Shown piece by piece: positions 25,492-34,417 of a DNA stretch of 45,860 bases (its first letter is position 1; each line of letters opens with the position of its first letter). Source of the stretch: Caldifarciminota bacterium (GTDB lineage: Bacteria; Hydrothermota; Tepidihabitantia; Tepidihabitantales; DTDR01). The translations under genes and the position numbers were made by a program. The stretch spans positions 1 through 45,860 of the forward strand of contig JANXBG010000013.1 in the NCBI GenBank assembly GCA_025060715.1. The letters run 5' to 3'. The notes below the pieces were generated by a model that saw nothing but the letters and a program-made list of their open reading frames with translations, did no database searches and was not told the origin of the DNA.

Positions 25492-26140
25492 AGTATTAAT
25501 AATTGTTGCCCATCCTGATGATGAAGTTTTGGGAATGGGTGGGACAATTGCCAAATATTCTTCTGTGAAAGATTTTTATCTTTTAATTCTTACTGATGGT
25601 GTTTCGGCACGAAATAAAAAGTTAATAGAAAAACAAGAGGAGAACGCGAAAAAAGCTAACTTTTTTTTAGGGGTAAAAGAAATTTATTTTGCCCGATTTT
25701 TAGATGAACAATTGGATAAATATCCTTTATTAAAAATTATTAAAAAGCTTGAAGAAGTAATAAATAAAATAAAACCAAAAGAGATTTATACCCATTTCCC
25801 TTATGATGTAAATCAAGACCATCAAATAACCAGTAAAGCCGTTTCGGTTGCTTGTCGGCCTTTATTTAACTCATCAATAGAAAAATTTTTTACCTTTGAA
25901 ATTCCTGGTTCAACCGAATGGAATTTTTTAAACAAATTTTCGCCCAATTATTATGAAGTTTTAACAGAAGAAGAGATAAATAAAAAAATTACCGCCTTTA
26001 AATTTTATGAAAAAGAGGTAAAAGATTTTTTTCATCCCCGAAGTGAAGAAGGGATAATTAATAAGGCAAAGATGCGAGGTTTAGAAATTGGTTTTCCTTT
26101 TGCTGAAGCCTTTTTTTTAATAAGAGAAATAATCAAATAA
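25478..26140 (+). CDS. PIG-L family N-deacetylase (LmbE-like)
   Basis: 220 residues from ATG 25478. Zinc-dependent deacetylase of GlcNAc-type substrates (family of PIG-L, MshB, BshB). Zinc motif AHPDDEVLGMGG lies near the N-terminus, and the second motif NQDHQITSKAV carries the third ligand. The end FPFAEAFFLIRE is also typical. An in-frame TTG at 25445 would add 11 residues. It is the last gene of the birA operon, after a formyltransferase and an acetyltransferase: a deacetylase beside two N-acyltransferases points to swapping the acyl group on an amino sugar. BshB/MshB-like thiol synthesis is an alternative, but no bshA/bshC is adjacent. Confidence 0.87.
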   Translation: MEKNKVLIIVAHPDDEVLGMGGTIAKYSSVKDFYLLILTDGVSARNKKLIEKQEENAKKANFFLGVKEIYFARFLDEQLDKYPLLKIIKKLEEVINKIKPKEIYTHFPYDVNQDHQITSKAVSVACRPLFNSSIEKFFTFEIPGSTEWNFLNKFSPNYYEVLTEEEINKKITAFKFYEKEVKDFFHPRSEEGIINKAKMRGLEIGFPFAEAFFLIREIIK

Positions 26141-26310
26141 TAAAAAGTAAAATTTTTCAAACTCCAATTAGTGCTTTGCAGTTTAATTTAAATTTTTTGA
26201 TATGTTCATTATCGGAGGTTAAAAAGTTTGCTCCATTAACTTTTGAATTTAGTTAATTTGTATCTATTATAAGTTTCGGTAATTATTTTTAACGCATTTA
26301 CTATAACACT

Positions 26311-26338
26311 TTGAATTTTCATTAATTTTGGGTATAAT
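26311..26338 (+). promoter_or_regulatory. Promoter of the FBP aldolase/phosphatase gene
   Basis: TTGAAT (26311-26316), 16-base spacer, a perfect TATAAT (26333-26338). The predicted start near 26345 gives a leader of about 38 bases with AAAGGAGG just before the ATG at 26383, so this is a normal leadered transcript. The best -10 in the window belongs to this gene. Confidence 0.75.
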
Positions 26339-26382
26339 AAAAGATTATTAAATTATTAAATTTTATTATAAAAGGAGGATGT

Positions 26383-27477
26383 ATGGCAGAAAAGATCACT
26401 TTATCAGTGATTAAAGCCGATATTGGTGGTTATGTAGGCCATTCTTCCAGTCATCCCCAGATTTTGGATAAAGCAAGAGATTTACTTGCTGAAGCAAAAG
26501 CAAAAGGAATTATTATTGATTTTTATGTAACTAATTGTGGGGATGATTTGGAGTTAATAATGACTCATGATAAAGGAGTAGATAATCAAGATATTCATAA
26601 ATTGGCTTGGGATACTTTTGTTGCTTGTACTGATTTAGCAAAGGAGTTGAAACTTTATGGAGCTGGTCAAGATTTACTTTCTGATGCTTTTTCGGGGAAT
26701 GTAAGAGGTATGGGACCAGGTGTGGCTGAGATGGAATTTATTGAAAGGAAATCTGAACCAGTGGTTGTTTTTATGGGTGATAAATGTGCTCCTGGTGCTT
26801 GGAATCTTCCTCTTTTCAAAATTTTTGCTGATCCTTTTAACACTATTGGTTTAGTTATCGACCCTTCAATGCATGAAGGATTTAAGTTTGAGGTTCATGA
26901 TATTAAAAAAGATGAAAACTTTTTCCTTTCTTGTCCAGAGGAGATGTATGATTTATTAGTTTTGATTGGTTCCTGTGAAAATTATATAATTAAAGCAGTT
27001 TACAAAAAAGATGGTGAAATTGCTGCTGTTTCTTCTACTCAGAAATTGGCATTAATTGCTGGTCGTTATGTAGGTAAAGATGATCCAGTTTTAATTATTC
27101 GTGCCCAAGCCGGTTTACCAGCAATAGGTGAAATATTGGAACCCTTTGCTTTTCCTCACTTGGTTTCTGGTTGGATGCGTGGTTCCCATTATGGTCCTTT
27201 AATGCCTGTCTCTCAAAAAGAGGCTAATCCTTCAAGATTTGATGGGCCACCGAGGGTAATTGCCCTTGGTTTTCAAATTGCCCAAGGGATGTTAATTGGT
27301 CCCCGAGATTTATTTGATGACCCGGCTTTTGATTATGCTCGTAAAGAGGCAAATCGGATAGCCAATTTTATGCGTAACCACGGGCCTTTTGAGCCCCATC
27401 GTTTGCCTTTAGAAGAAATGGAATATACAACTTTACCTGAGGTTTTAAAAAGAATTTCTGAGAAAAGAAAGAAATAG
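26383..27477 (+). CDS. fbp: Bifunctional fructose-1,6-bisphosphate aldolase/phosphatase (archaeal type)
   Basis: 364 residues. Type V FBPase: condenses dihydroxyacetone phosphate with glyceraldehyde 3-phosphate and then removes the 1-phosphate, giving fructose 6-phosphate, a one-way gluconeogenic step. Motifs: ITLSVIKADIGGYVGHSSSH at the N-terminus, NCGDDLELIMTHDKG, DAFSGNVRGMGPG, EPVVVFMGDKCAPGAWN and GSHYGPLMPV. GRYVGKDD places Tyr229 and Lys232 at the known catalytic positions (Lys232 forms the Schiff base). The enzyme is widespread in archaea and deep-branching, mostly thermophilic bacteria. It is transcribed alone from a strong promoter and converges on pilB with a 1-base gap. Confidence 0.96.
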   Translation: MAEKITLSVIKADIGGYVGHSSSHPQILDKARDLLAEAKAKGIIIDFYVTNCGDDLELIMTHDKGVDNQDIHKLAWDTFVACTDLAKELKLYGAGQDLLSDAFSGNVRGMGPGVAEMEFIERKSEPVVVFMGDKCAPGAWNLPLFKIFADPFNTIGLVIDPSMHEGFKFEVHDIKKDENFFLSCPEEMYDLLVLIGSCENYIIKAVYKKDGEIAAVSSTQKLALIAGRYVGKDDPVLIIRAQAGLPAIGEILEPFAFPHLVSGWMRGSHYGPLMPVSQKEANPSRFDGPPRVIALGFQIAQGMLIGPRDLFDDPAFDYARKEANRIANFMRNHGPFEPHRLPLEEMEYTTLPEVLKRISEKRKK

Positions 27478-27478
27478 A

Positions 27479-29161
27479 TTAAAATATCGTAGTTACTCTT
27501 AAAACCTCTTCAATTGTTGTGATACCTTTTTTTACTTTATCAAAGCCGTCATCTCTCATTGTTTTCATACCCTTAGAAACTGCTACTTGATGTATTTCGG
27601 TAGCGCTTTTATTTTTTAAAATCATCTCTCTTAATGTATCATCAATGATTAAAAGTTCAAAGATACCGGTTCTTCCCCGATAGCCAGTATTATTACATTC
27701 TTCACAACCTTTTCCACGGAAAAGTTGTATTTTCTCTTCTAATCCCAGGTATTTTAAAATTTCTGGTTTTGGTTGATAACTTTCTTTACAGGCTGGACAA
27801 ATTTTTCTTACTAATCTTTGTGCTAAAACACCAATCAACGAAGAGGCAATTAAATAAGGTTCAACTCCGATATCTACTAATCGGGTCACAGCAGTTGCTG
27901 CATTATTAGTATGAAGGGTAGAAAAGACTAAGTGGCCAGTTAAAGCTGCTTGAACAGCAATTTCTGCTGTTTCTAAATCTCTAATTTCGCCCACCATTAT
28001 TACATCGGGGTCTTGTCTTAATACCGAACGTAAACCGGTAGCAAAAGTTAAACCTTGTTTTGGATTAATTTGGATTTGTCTAATTAATGGTAAAGTATAT
28101 TCCACTGGATCCTCTAAAGTGATGATATTCTTTTCTTCACTTCGGATTGCTTCTAAGGCGGAATAAAGAGTGGTAGTTTTACCACTTCCCGTTGGACCGG
28201 TAACAAGAATTATTCCGTAAGGTTTTTTGATTAAAGTGTTAAATTTTATGAGATTTTCAGGAGAAAATCCTAATTCACTAAGTCCGATGATAATTGAAGA
28301 TTTATCCAGTAATCTTAATACCGCGCACTCGCCCCAAAAAGTTGGAAAAGTAGAAACCCGAAAATCAATTTTTTTGTTATCTATAATCATTTGAAATTGT
28401 CCATCCTGTGGTCTTAATTTGTCCGCAATGTTTAAACGAGATAAAATTTTTATTCGAGAAATTACTGCGGGATGCATACTTTTTGCTACCTCGGTAAAAG
28501 TGTGTAAAACTCCATCTATTCTTAATCTTACTCTTAAAATATTTTCTTCCGGCTCAATATGAATATCAGAGGCTCGATTTTTTACAGCATAAGAAAGTAT
28601 TGTGTTTACAAATTTAACAACCGGTTCTTGGGAAGCTTCTTCTTCCAATTTTTTTATTTCATCAGTAATTTCTGCTTCTATGCTTTTTTCTTCGCTGATA
28701 ATTTGGGTTATTTCTTCAATGTTTGATTGATTAATCGATTTATAGTATTTATCAATAGCATCTTTAATATCTTCTTCGTTTGCCAAAACAGGGGTAATTT
28801 CTAAACCAGTTTTAAGACGCAAATCATCAATTACATCAATATCTGTAGGGTTAGCCATTGCAAGAGTTAAAGTATCACCAATTTTAAATAGAGGAAAAAC
28901 ATTTAAACTTCGACAAGCTTCTTCGGGGATTAGAGATAAAATTTCTTTTTCAATAGTATATCCAGAAATATCTAAATAGGGAACACCTAATCGTCGGGAA
29001 AGAGCCAAATAAAAATCTTCTTTGTTAATTAATCCCCGATTAATTAATAGCTTTTCTAAAGAAATATTACTATGTTGAGCTTCTTCTTCAAATTTTTTAA
29101 TTTCCTTCTGGGAAAACCCAAATTCTAAAAGAACCTGATGAACTATTTTCTTATCTCCCAT
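27479..29161 (-). CDS. pilB: PilB/GspE-type ATPase of a type IV pilus or type II secretion system
   Basis: About 560 residues. Hexameric ATPase driving pilus (or pseudopilus) assembly at the inner membrane. An N-terminal MshEN-type domain (about 10-145) can bind cyclic-di-GMP in relatives. The ATPase core follows with Walker A GPTGSGKT (near 323-330), the Asp box and Walker B (DPDVIMVGEIRDLETAEIA), the His box (TGHLVFSTLHTN), and the zinc tetracysteine (CPAC, then CEEC). The start is ATG 29161, set by AGGAGG; ATG 29164 is immediately upstream. The start overlaps the receiver gene stop. No other pil genes are adjacent, so it is a pilus gene placed at the end of a polysaccharide and signalling operon. 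Confidence 0.93.
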   Translation of the reverse strand: MGDKKIVHQVLLEFGFSQKEIKKFEEEAQHSNISLEKLLINRGLINKEDFYLALSRRLGVPYLDISGYTIEKEILSLIPEEACRSLNVFPLFKIGDTLTLAMANPTDIDVIDDLRLKTGLEITPVLANEEDIKDAIDKYYKSINQSNIEEITQIISEEKSIEAEITDEIKKLEEEASQEPVVKFVNTILSYAVKNRASDIHIEPEENILRVRLRIDGVLHTFTEVAKSMHPAVISRIKILSRLNIADKLRPQDGQFQMIIDNKKIDFRVSTFPTFWGECAVLRLLDKSSIIIGLSELGFSPENLIKFNTLIKKPYGIILVTGPTGSGKTTTLYSALEAIRSEEKNIITLEDPVEYTLPLIRQIQINPKQGLTFATGLRSVLRQDPDVIMVGEIRDLETAEIAVQAALTGHLVFSTLHTNNAATAVTRLVDIGVEPYLIASSLIGVLAQRLVRKICPACKESYQPKPEILKYLGLEEKIQLFRGKGCEECNNTGYRGRTGIFELLIIDDTLREMILKNKSATEIHQVAVSKGMKTMRDDGFDKVKKGITTIEEVLRVTTIF

Positions 29162-29541
29162 CATTCCTCCTTTTTATTATTTTTTAATAATTCTTCAATT
29201 TTACTTAAGAGAACTTGACTCTCAAAAGGTTTAGTTAAAAAAGCATCGGCACCTAATTCTATTGCTAATTCGTAATCCTTTTGTTGAATTCGAGCAGTAA
29301 GAATGATAATGGGAATATGAGCATACCTTCGGTCTCTTTTTAATATACTACATATTTGATAACCATCAATACCAGGAAGCATAAGATCTAAAAGAATTAA
29401 GTCAGGATTTTCTTTTCTTGCTTTATTCAAACCTTCTATGCCATTTTCAGCAGAAATTACTAAATAACCAGCGTCACTTAATCTCTTTTCTAAAATAAAA
29501 CGGATAGCTTCTTCGTCTTCAATTATTAGAATCTTTTTCAT
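29161..29541 (-). CDS. Single-domain response regulator
   Basis: 126 residues: a CheY-like receiver with no output domain. Acidic pocket IIEDEE at the N-terminus, phospho-acceptor Asp52 in LLDLMLPGIDG, the conserved Thr in IIILTARIQ and Lys in FLTKPFES. It overlaps the hybrid kinase by 23 bases and the pilB start by a few, so it is made with both. A stand-alone receiver between a histidine kinase and a pilus ATPase suggests a phosphorelay to the pilus motor or to polysaccharide export, not direct transcription control. Confidence 0.92.
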   Translation of the reverse strand: MKKILIIEDEEAIRFILEKRLSDAGYLVISAENGIEGLNKARKENPDLILLDLMLPGIDGYQICSILKRDRRYAHIPIIILTARIQQKDYELAIELGADAFLTKPFESQVLLSKIEELLKNNKKEE

Positions 29542-31927
29542 ACTTTTCTTCTATTAAAATGTCAGGAAAAGTTTTTTTAAGAAGTTTTTTAAGTTTCTCA
29601 AATTTTGTTTTTAGATCTTCTTTTTTCCCAATTACCATTGCAATAAGTTTTTCACCAATTTTTCTTATAGTTAGAAAATTTCCAAAAAAATCTTGAAAAA
29701 AATTTGAAATGATTTTAAAGTCTGTTTCTTTAATATCCTTAGTTAATCTTTTTATTTGAAAAATTCCTAAAGAAAAGTTTAATTCCTTTGCTTTTTTAAG
29801 TTCTCTTTCTTTATAATAGTTATATTCTTTTTCTTCTTGATAACAAGAGACACTAAAATAAAAAGTAGTTCCTTTATGTTCCTCACTTTCAAACCAGATT
29901 TTTTCGCCACTTCTTTCTATCAACTCTTTGCATAAAGCCAATCCTAATCCTGTGCCACTTCCTATGGAATATCCAGGATGAGAAATTTGAGCAAATTTTT
30001 GAAAGACTTTATATTGTTCCTCTTTGGGAATACCTATTCCATCGTCTTTTATTAAAATTATAATCTTATCTTCTTGGGGATCCTTTAAAGCCCGAATAAT
30101 AATCTTGCCGTTTTCTTTACTATATTTTACAGCGTTTGATAAAAGATTAACAATTATTCGATAAAAAGCTTTTTCGTCAATAAAAGCAAAAGGTAAATTT
30201 TCGTGGATTTCTTTTATTAAAGTTAATCCTTTTTCTTTTACAATTACGTTAAGATTTTCTGTTAACTCTTCAATTATTTTTCTAATATCAACTTTTTGAG
30301 GCAATAGTTCATGTTGACCCGTTTCTATTTTTGTGAGGTCAAGTAAATCGTTAATTAACTCAAATAGTTTTTGAGCATTATTTTTAATAAGTTTTATAAT
30401 CTTTTGTAAATTTTTATCAGAGATGTTTTCATAAATAAGATTACTTCCTTCTAAAATAGCAGTAAGAGGGGTGCGCATTTCATGAGAAAGAATTTGGATA
30501 AATTCACTCTTCGCATTAGAAAGTTTGGTTAATTCTTCATTAGCTTTTGCTAATCGTTCAGCAGTTTTGATTAATTCATTTTGAGAGGCTTGTAATTGTT
30601 GAGTAAGAATGGTGAGTTCTTGGTTCTTTTTTCTTAAATTTTCTTCAATTATTTTTAAATTGGTTATATCTCGAGCAATATGAACACAGCCAATAACCTC
30701 TCCCTTTTCGTCAAAAATTGGTGATACCGAAACTAAAAACACTTTTCTGCCAATTTCTATTTCTTCACTAAAATATATTTTTGTCCGTAGAGTTTTTGAA
30801 AAAGGACAGTTAATGATGGGTTCCTTTTTTTGATGAAAAATTTCATAACATTTTTTGCCAATCAAATCTTTTCTTTTAAAGAATTGATAAACCTTTTTAT
30901 TGGCTTTAGTGATATTAAAATCTTTATCAATAATAATAATTAAATCATTTATCGCATCAAAAGTTTTTTCCCATTCCTGTTTTGTTAAATATAACTCTTT
31001 TGTTTTTTCAATTTCTTCAGTACAGTCTCTAAAAAATAATAAAAACTGATTCAATTTTAATGGTACACAAGTTTCTTCCCAGTGTTTATGGTTAATTGTT
31101 TTTAAACTTTTTATAAAACCTCCAGAAATTTTAGCTTGAAAAAGTGGACAAAAATCGCCGAGAAGATAACAAGGATAAGAGATATTTTTGAATTCTTGAT
31201 AGCAATAATTATTATTTCCGAAAATTTGAAAATTTTCATTTACCAGATATACCTTTAAAGGAAGATGAGAAAGGATAAGCGAGAAATTTTCTAACATTTT
31301 TTCTTTATCGGTAAGGTTAACTAAAAGAAGAAGAGATTTTTCTTTGTCAATAGGTAACTTTACTATTCGAAAAGATTCTTCACCAATTTTTATATCTTTA
31401 TTAGTGATCTTATGAAAATTTATCTTGTCTATTGGAAACAAATCATTATAATAAATAATCTCCTCAGAAGAAAGAATTGCTAAGGGAATGTTAGATTTTT
31501 CAACAATTTCGTAAAAACTTTTTAAAGAATCATCAATCTTCTGTTTTTCTTTTAAAAGTTGAGCCAAAAGGATAAAGAGTCGGTCAGGATTTATAGGTTT
31601 TTCCAAGTACGCATCAGCTTTTACCGAAATAGCTTTCTTGGCGGTAGCCAGAGATGAGAAGCCGGTAAGAATAACTGTTAAAGGAGGTGGTTTTATTTTA
31701 TTTTTTATCTCTTCAATTAATTCTAAACCAGTTTTGTCGGGCAAATTAATATCAATTAAGAAAATATCATAATCTTCCGCAATTTTTTCTAATGCTTCTT
31801 TTGCTGTTGAAACACTATCGGTAAGATAGCCTCGAGAGAAAAGAATTTCTTTTAAGGATTGAGAGAAAAGGAGGTCGTCGTCAACAATTAAAATTTTGGG
31901 CGGTTTCTTAACAATATTAGTTTGCAT
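29519..31927 (-). CDS. Hybrid sensor histidine kinase (receiver-PAS-HisKA-HATPase plus C-terminal domain)
   Basis: 802 residues, soluble, no clear transmembrane helix. Order: N-terminal receiver (about 10-125, phospho-acceptor Asp59 in FLIDINLPD), two PAS-like regions (about 140-300 and 320-425), coiled coil (about 425-470), HisKA with His482 in ILSHEMRTPLTAI, and HATPase (about 585-700, NLLSNAVKYS, DDGIGIP, GSGTGLGLALC). The last 100 residues (about 705-802, NFSLGIFQI and IRKIGEKLIAMVIG) look like a degenerate GGDEF fold without the GGDEF signature. A receiver placed before the sensor part suggests that it is itself modulated by an upstream kinase. Start ATG 31927 sits at the tyrosine-kinase stop. 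Confidence 0.9.
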   Translation of the reverse strand: MQTNIVKKPPKILIVDDDLLFSQSLKEILFSRGYLTDSVSTAKEALEKIAEDYDIFLIDINLPDKTGLELIEEIKNKIKPPPLTVILTGFSSLATAKKAISVKADAYLEKPINPDRLFILLAQLLKEKQKIDDSLKSFYEIVEKSNIPLAILSSEEIIYYNDLFPIDKINFHKITNKDIKIGEESFRIVKLPIDKEKSLLLLVNLTDKEKMLENFSLILSHLPLKVYLVNENFQIFGNNNYCYQEFKNISYPCYLLGDFCPLFQAKISGGFIKSLKTINHKHWEETCVPLKLNQFLLFFRDCTEEIEKTKELYLTKQEWEKTFDAINDLIIIIDKDFNITKANKKVYQFFKRKDLIGKKCYEIFHQKKEPIINCPFSKTLRTKIYFSEEIEIGRKVFLVSVSPIFDEKGEVIGCVHIARDITNLKIIEENLRKKNQELTILTQQLQASQNELIKTAERLAKANEELTKLSNAKSEFIQILSHEMRTPLTAILEGSNLIYENISDKNLQKIIKLIKNNAQKLFELINDLLDLTKIETGQHELLPQKVDIRKIIEELTENLNVIVKEKGLTLIKEIHENLPFAFIDEKAFYRIIVNLLSNAVKYSKENGKIIIRALKDPQEDKIIILIKDDGIGIPKEEQYKVFQKFAQISHPGYSIGSGTGLGLALCKELIERSGEKIWFESEEHKGTTFYFSVSCYQEEKEYNYYKERELKKAKELNFSLGIFQIKRLTKDIKETDFKIISNFFQDFFGNFLTIRKIGEKLIAMVIGKKEDLKTKFEKLKKLLKKTFPDILIEEKYEKDSNN

Positions 31928-34002
31928 TATTCTTTCTTTTGATACTTATAATGATAATAGTAATAATTTCGATATTTTTTTAATGGCTGATAGAAATTTA
32001 AAACACAACCAATGATCTTTTTTTCTCCATTATTTAACATTTTTATTGTCTCTTCTAACATAGGTAATTCAGTTTTTAAAAAACTGCAAATAAGTAATAC
32101 ACCGTCAACTTTTTTTGCTAATATAGAAACATCGGCGGCAATAAGGGCAGGTGGAGCATCAATAATAATAATTGAATATTCATTTTTCCATCTCTTTAAC
32201 CATTCATCAACCCATTTTTTTTCTAATAAATCTGCTGGTGAGGGAGTTAAAGAACCAGCAGGTAAGATATAAAGATTTTCAAAAGGTTTCTTTAAAACAT
32301 TGCCATTAAGATTATTTAAAATTAAATCAGTAAAACCGGGTTTTCTTTCTAAAGAGAAGATTGAATGGATTGTTGGTTTTCTTAAATCTAAGTCAATTAA
32401 TAATGTTTTTAAACCACTTTGGGCAAAGATATAACTAAGATTGGCAGCAATTGTTGATTTCCCTTCTTTTGGGGAAGGTGAGGTAATAAGGAGGGTCTTT
32501 TTATTTTCTGTTAAAAATAACCAAGAAAGAGATGTTTTTAATAAACGATAACTTTCAGCACATGCAGTTTTTTCATCAGAAAAAGGAATAACATATCTCT
32601 TTATTCCATTTTTATTGTTTATTTTATTGTTTAAGTTGGGAATAGTGGTTAAAACACTGAGGTTCATTTTTTCAATATCAGAAACTGACTTTATGGTATT
32701 GTTAAGATAATCAACTAAGAAAGTAGCCGAGAAAGAAAAGAGAAGTCCAAAGAGAATGGCCGAGATTAGATTAAAAGACAGTGAAGGTTTTATCTTTTTT
32801 GCTGGAGTAGAAGATTCAATTAGAGTAATGCCCGAAATTCGACCAGCCTCATTAATTTTTGCTTCTTCATTTTTTTCCCTTAAAAGAGAATAAATCTTTT
32901 GCAATACTTCTAAATCTCGCATTAATTTTAAATAAGTCTTCTCTTTTTCTGGAAGCAGAGATAACTCCTTTTCATATTGAGAAAGTAATTGAGAAAGTTT
33001 ATTTAATTTTGCTTGTAAGGCAAGAATTTCAATTTCCTTAAAGATTATCATTCTTTCTAAATTTTTTAGAAAATCTATTGGGTCAAGAAAGGTAACGGTA
33101 TTAGTTTTTAATAAATTTTCTCTTATCTCCTTTTGTTTTTCTTCGATTTTTTTAATCTTCTCGTGGGTGAGCGGATAACCGGAAAGGAGTAGGTAAGTTT
33201 TTTCGATTTCTAAATTTTGATAAGTCTTCTGCATTTCGGAAAGAAGAGAAGGGCTTTCTTTTGTAACTTCATAATTTAATTGTTTTTTATTTTCATTAAA
33301 AGATTTTTTAAGATTTTCCAATTCTTCTTTTTTTTCGTTATATAAAGCATAGGCTTCATTATAAAGTTTTTTAATATTAATAATATTCTGAAAAAGTTCT
33401 TTTGTTCCTTCCTCTAAATGAGTAATTCGGTTTTCTTTTTTAAAATTGGTGAGTTCGTCTTCTTTTGCCTGCAATTCCTTTTCAATATCTTTTAAACTTT
33501 TAAAGGTAAATTCTTTTATTTTTCTAACATCTTCTTTAGTGATTTTCGCAACAAAATTTTCGAAGGTTTTAGCATAAGTTTCACACAAAATTTCCGAAAA
33601 CTCCTTTTTTTTACTTCTTGCTTTTATATGTAGAATATCGGTTTCTTTAACAATTCTAATGGAAATGTTTTTCTGAATATCTTCTACTGACTTAAAATAA
33701 TTTTTTGCTTTGGTATTTTGTAGTTCCTTTAAGACCAGTTCCATTAAAGCGTGGGATTTTAAAATTTCTGAGTAATTATATAATAAATTTTTTTGCTTGA
33801 CAAAAGAGAAAGGAGTTGAATAAAATAGTTCATTTTTAAGTTTATCACTTTCAACCAAAATAGTTGCTTTGCTTTCGTATTCGGGTTCAGTGAGAAAGGT
33901 AACAATTAAAGAAATAGCTATTGAGATGATAAGAACAGCAATAATTAAATTTTTTCTTTCTTTAATAGTTAATAAAAATTTTTCTAAATTATACTCTTTC
34001 AT
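31927..34002 (-). CDS. Wzc-like polysaccharide co-polymerase / bacterial tyrosine autokinase
   Basis: 691 residues. Controls chain length and export of a Wzy-type polysaccharide. The Wzz domain is flanked by transmembrane helices at about 18-37 and 410-430, with a long coiled coil (about 155-390) in the periplasm. The cytoplasmic BY-kinase domain has Walker A SPKEGKST (510-517), Walker A' LLIDLDLRKP (534-543) and Walker B IIIIDAPP (611-618). The C-terminus is a tyrosine cluster (YRNYYYYHYKY, 677-687), the expected autophosphorylation tail. It is an all-in-one (proteobacterial-type) protein. The matching phosphatase is not in the operon; the LMW phosphatase at 11214 and the PHP protein at 16891 are only distant candidates. 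Confidence 0.94.
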   Translation of the reverse strand: MKEYNLEKFLLTIKERKNLIIAVLIISIAISLIVTFLTEPEYESKATILVESDKLKNELFYSTPFSFVKQKNLLYNYSEILKSHALMELVLKELQNTKAKNYFKSVEDIQKNISIRIVKETDILHIKARSKKKEFSEILCETYAKTFENFVAKITKEDVRKIKEFTFKSLKDIEKELQAKEDELTNFKKENRITHLEEGTKELFQNIINIKKLYNEAYALYNEKKEELENLKKSFNENKKQLNYEVTKESPSLLSEMQKTYQNLEIEKTYLLLSGYPLTHEKIKKIEEKQKEIRENLLKTNTVTFLDPIDFLKNLERMIIFKEIEILALQAKLNKLSQLLSQYEKELSLLPEKEKTYLKLMRDLEVLQKIYSLLREKNEEAKINEAGRISGITLIESSTPAKKIKPSLSFNLISAILFGLLFSFSATFLVDYLNNTIKSVSDIEKMNLSVLTTIPNLNNKINNKNGIKRYVIPFSDEKTACAESYRLLKTSLSWLFLTENKKTLLITSPSPKEGKSTIAANLSYIFAQSGLKTLLIDLDLRKPTIHSIFSLERKPGFTDLILNNLNGNVLKKPFENLYILPAGSLTPSPADLLEKKWVDEWLKRWKNEYSIIIIDAPPALIAADVSILAKKVDGVLLICSFLKTELPMLEETIKMLNNGEKKIIGCVLNFYQPLKKYRNYYYYHYKYQKKE

Positions 34003-34003
34003 T

Positions 34004-34417
34004 TTACCTCCGTGTTATATAGGTTAAATAAAGATTTAAAAAAACTGCTAAAGTAGTGATAAAAGGAAGGGTTTCTTTGATAACCGCAAATTTAGAGCGC
34101 GGAATAATTACTACATCACCGTTATCAAGAAGAAGCATTTCACCTTTTTTAATTGCTTTATTTAAATTAACAGTAATTTTTCTTTTCTCTTTAGAAACAA
34201 AGAGATTAACTTTTGATAAATCGGCATTGGAAGTTGGCCCACCAGCTTTAGAAATTAACTCTAAGATGTCACCGGTGTAAGAAAGGTTATAAGAACCAGG
34301 ATTTCTTACTTCTCCCCAAATATGAGCTTTTATTATTGTTTCTTCCTTTTGGGGCTGAGCAATTAAGAATTTAAAAATTGATAATGTTAAAATACCCAAA
34401 AAAATAATCCTTTTCAT
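34004..34417 (-). CDS. Short SLBB-domain polysaccharide export protein
   Basis: 137 residues from ATG 34417, chosen because GAGGAGG lies just upstream and a signal peptide (RIIFLGILTLSIFKFLIA) follows; the frame extends 10 residues further upstream without a ribosome site. It consists of one SLBB domain (about 30-105: AHIWGEVRNPGSYNLSYTG, LISKAGGPTSNADLSKVNLF, LLDNGDVVIIPRSK) and a C-terminal transmembrane helix (about 116-135). Wza-type exporters have an N-terminal polysaccharide-export domain before the SLBB repeats; that domain is absent here. It may be an inner-membrane or periplasmic adaptor for the co-polymerase encoded two bases downstream. The outer-membrane channel must be encoded elsewhere. 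Confidence 0.85.
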   Translation of the reverse strand: MKRIIFLGILTLSIFKFLIAQPQKEETIIKAHIWGEVRNPGSYNLSYTGDILELISKAGGPTSNADLSKVNLFVSKEKRKITVNLNKAIKKGEMLLLDNGDVVIIPRSKFAVIKETLPFITTLAVFLNLYLTYITRR

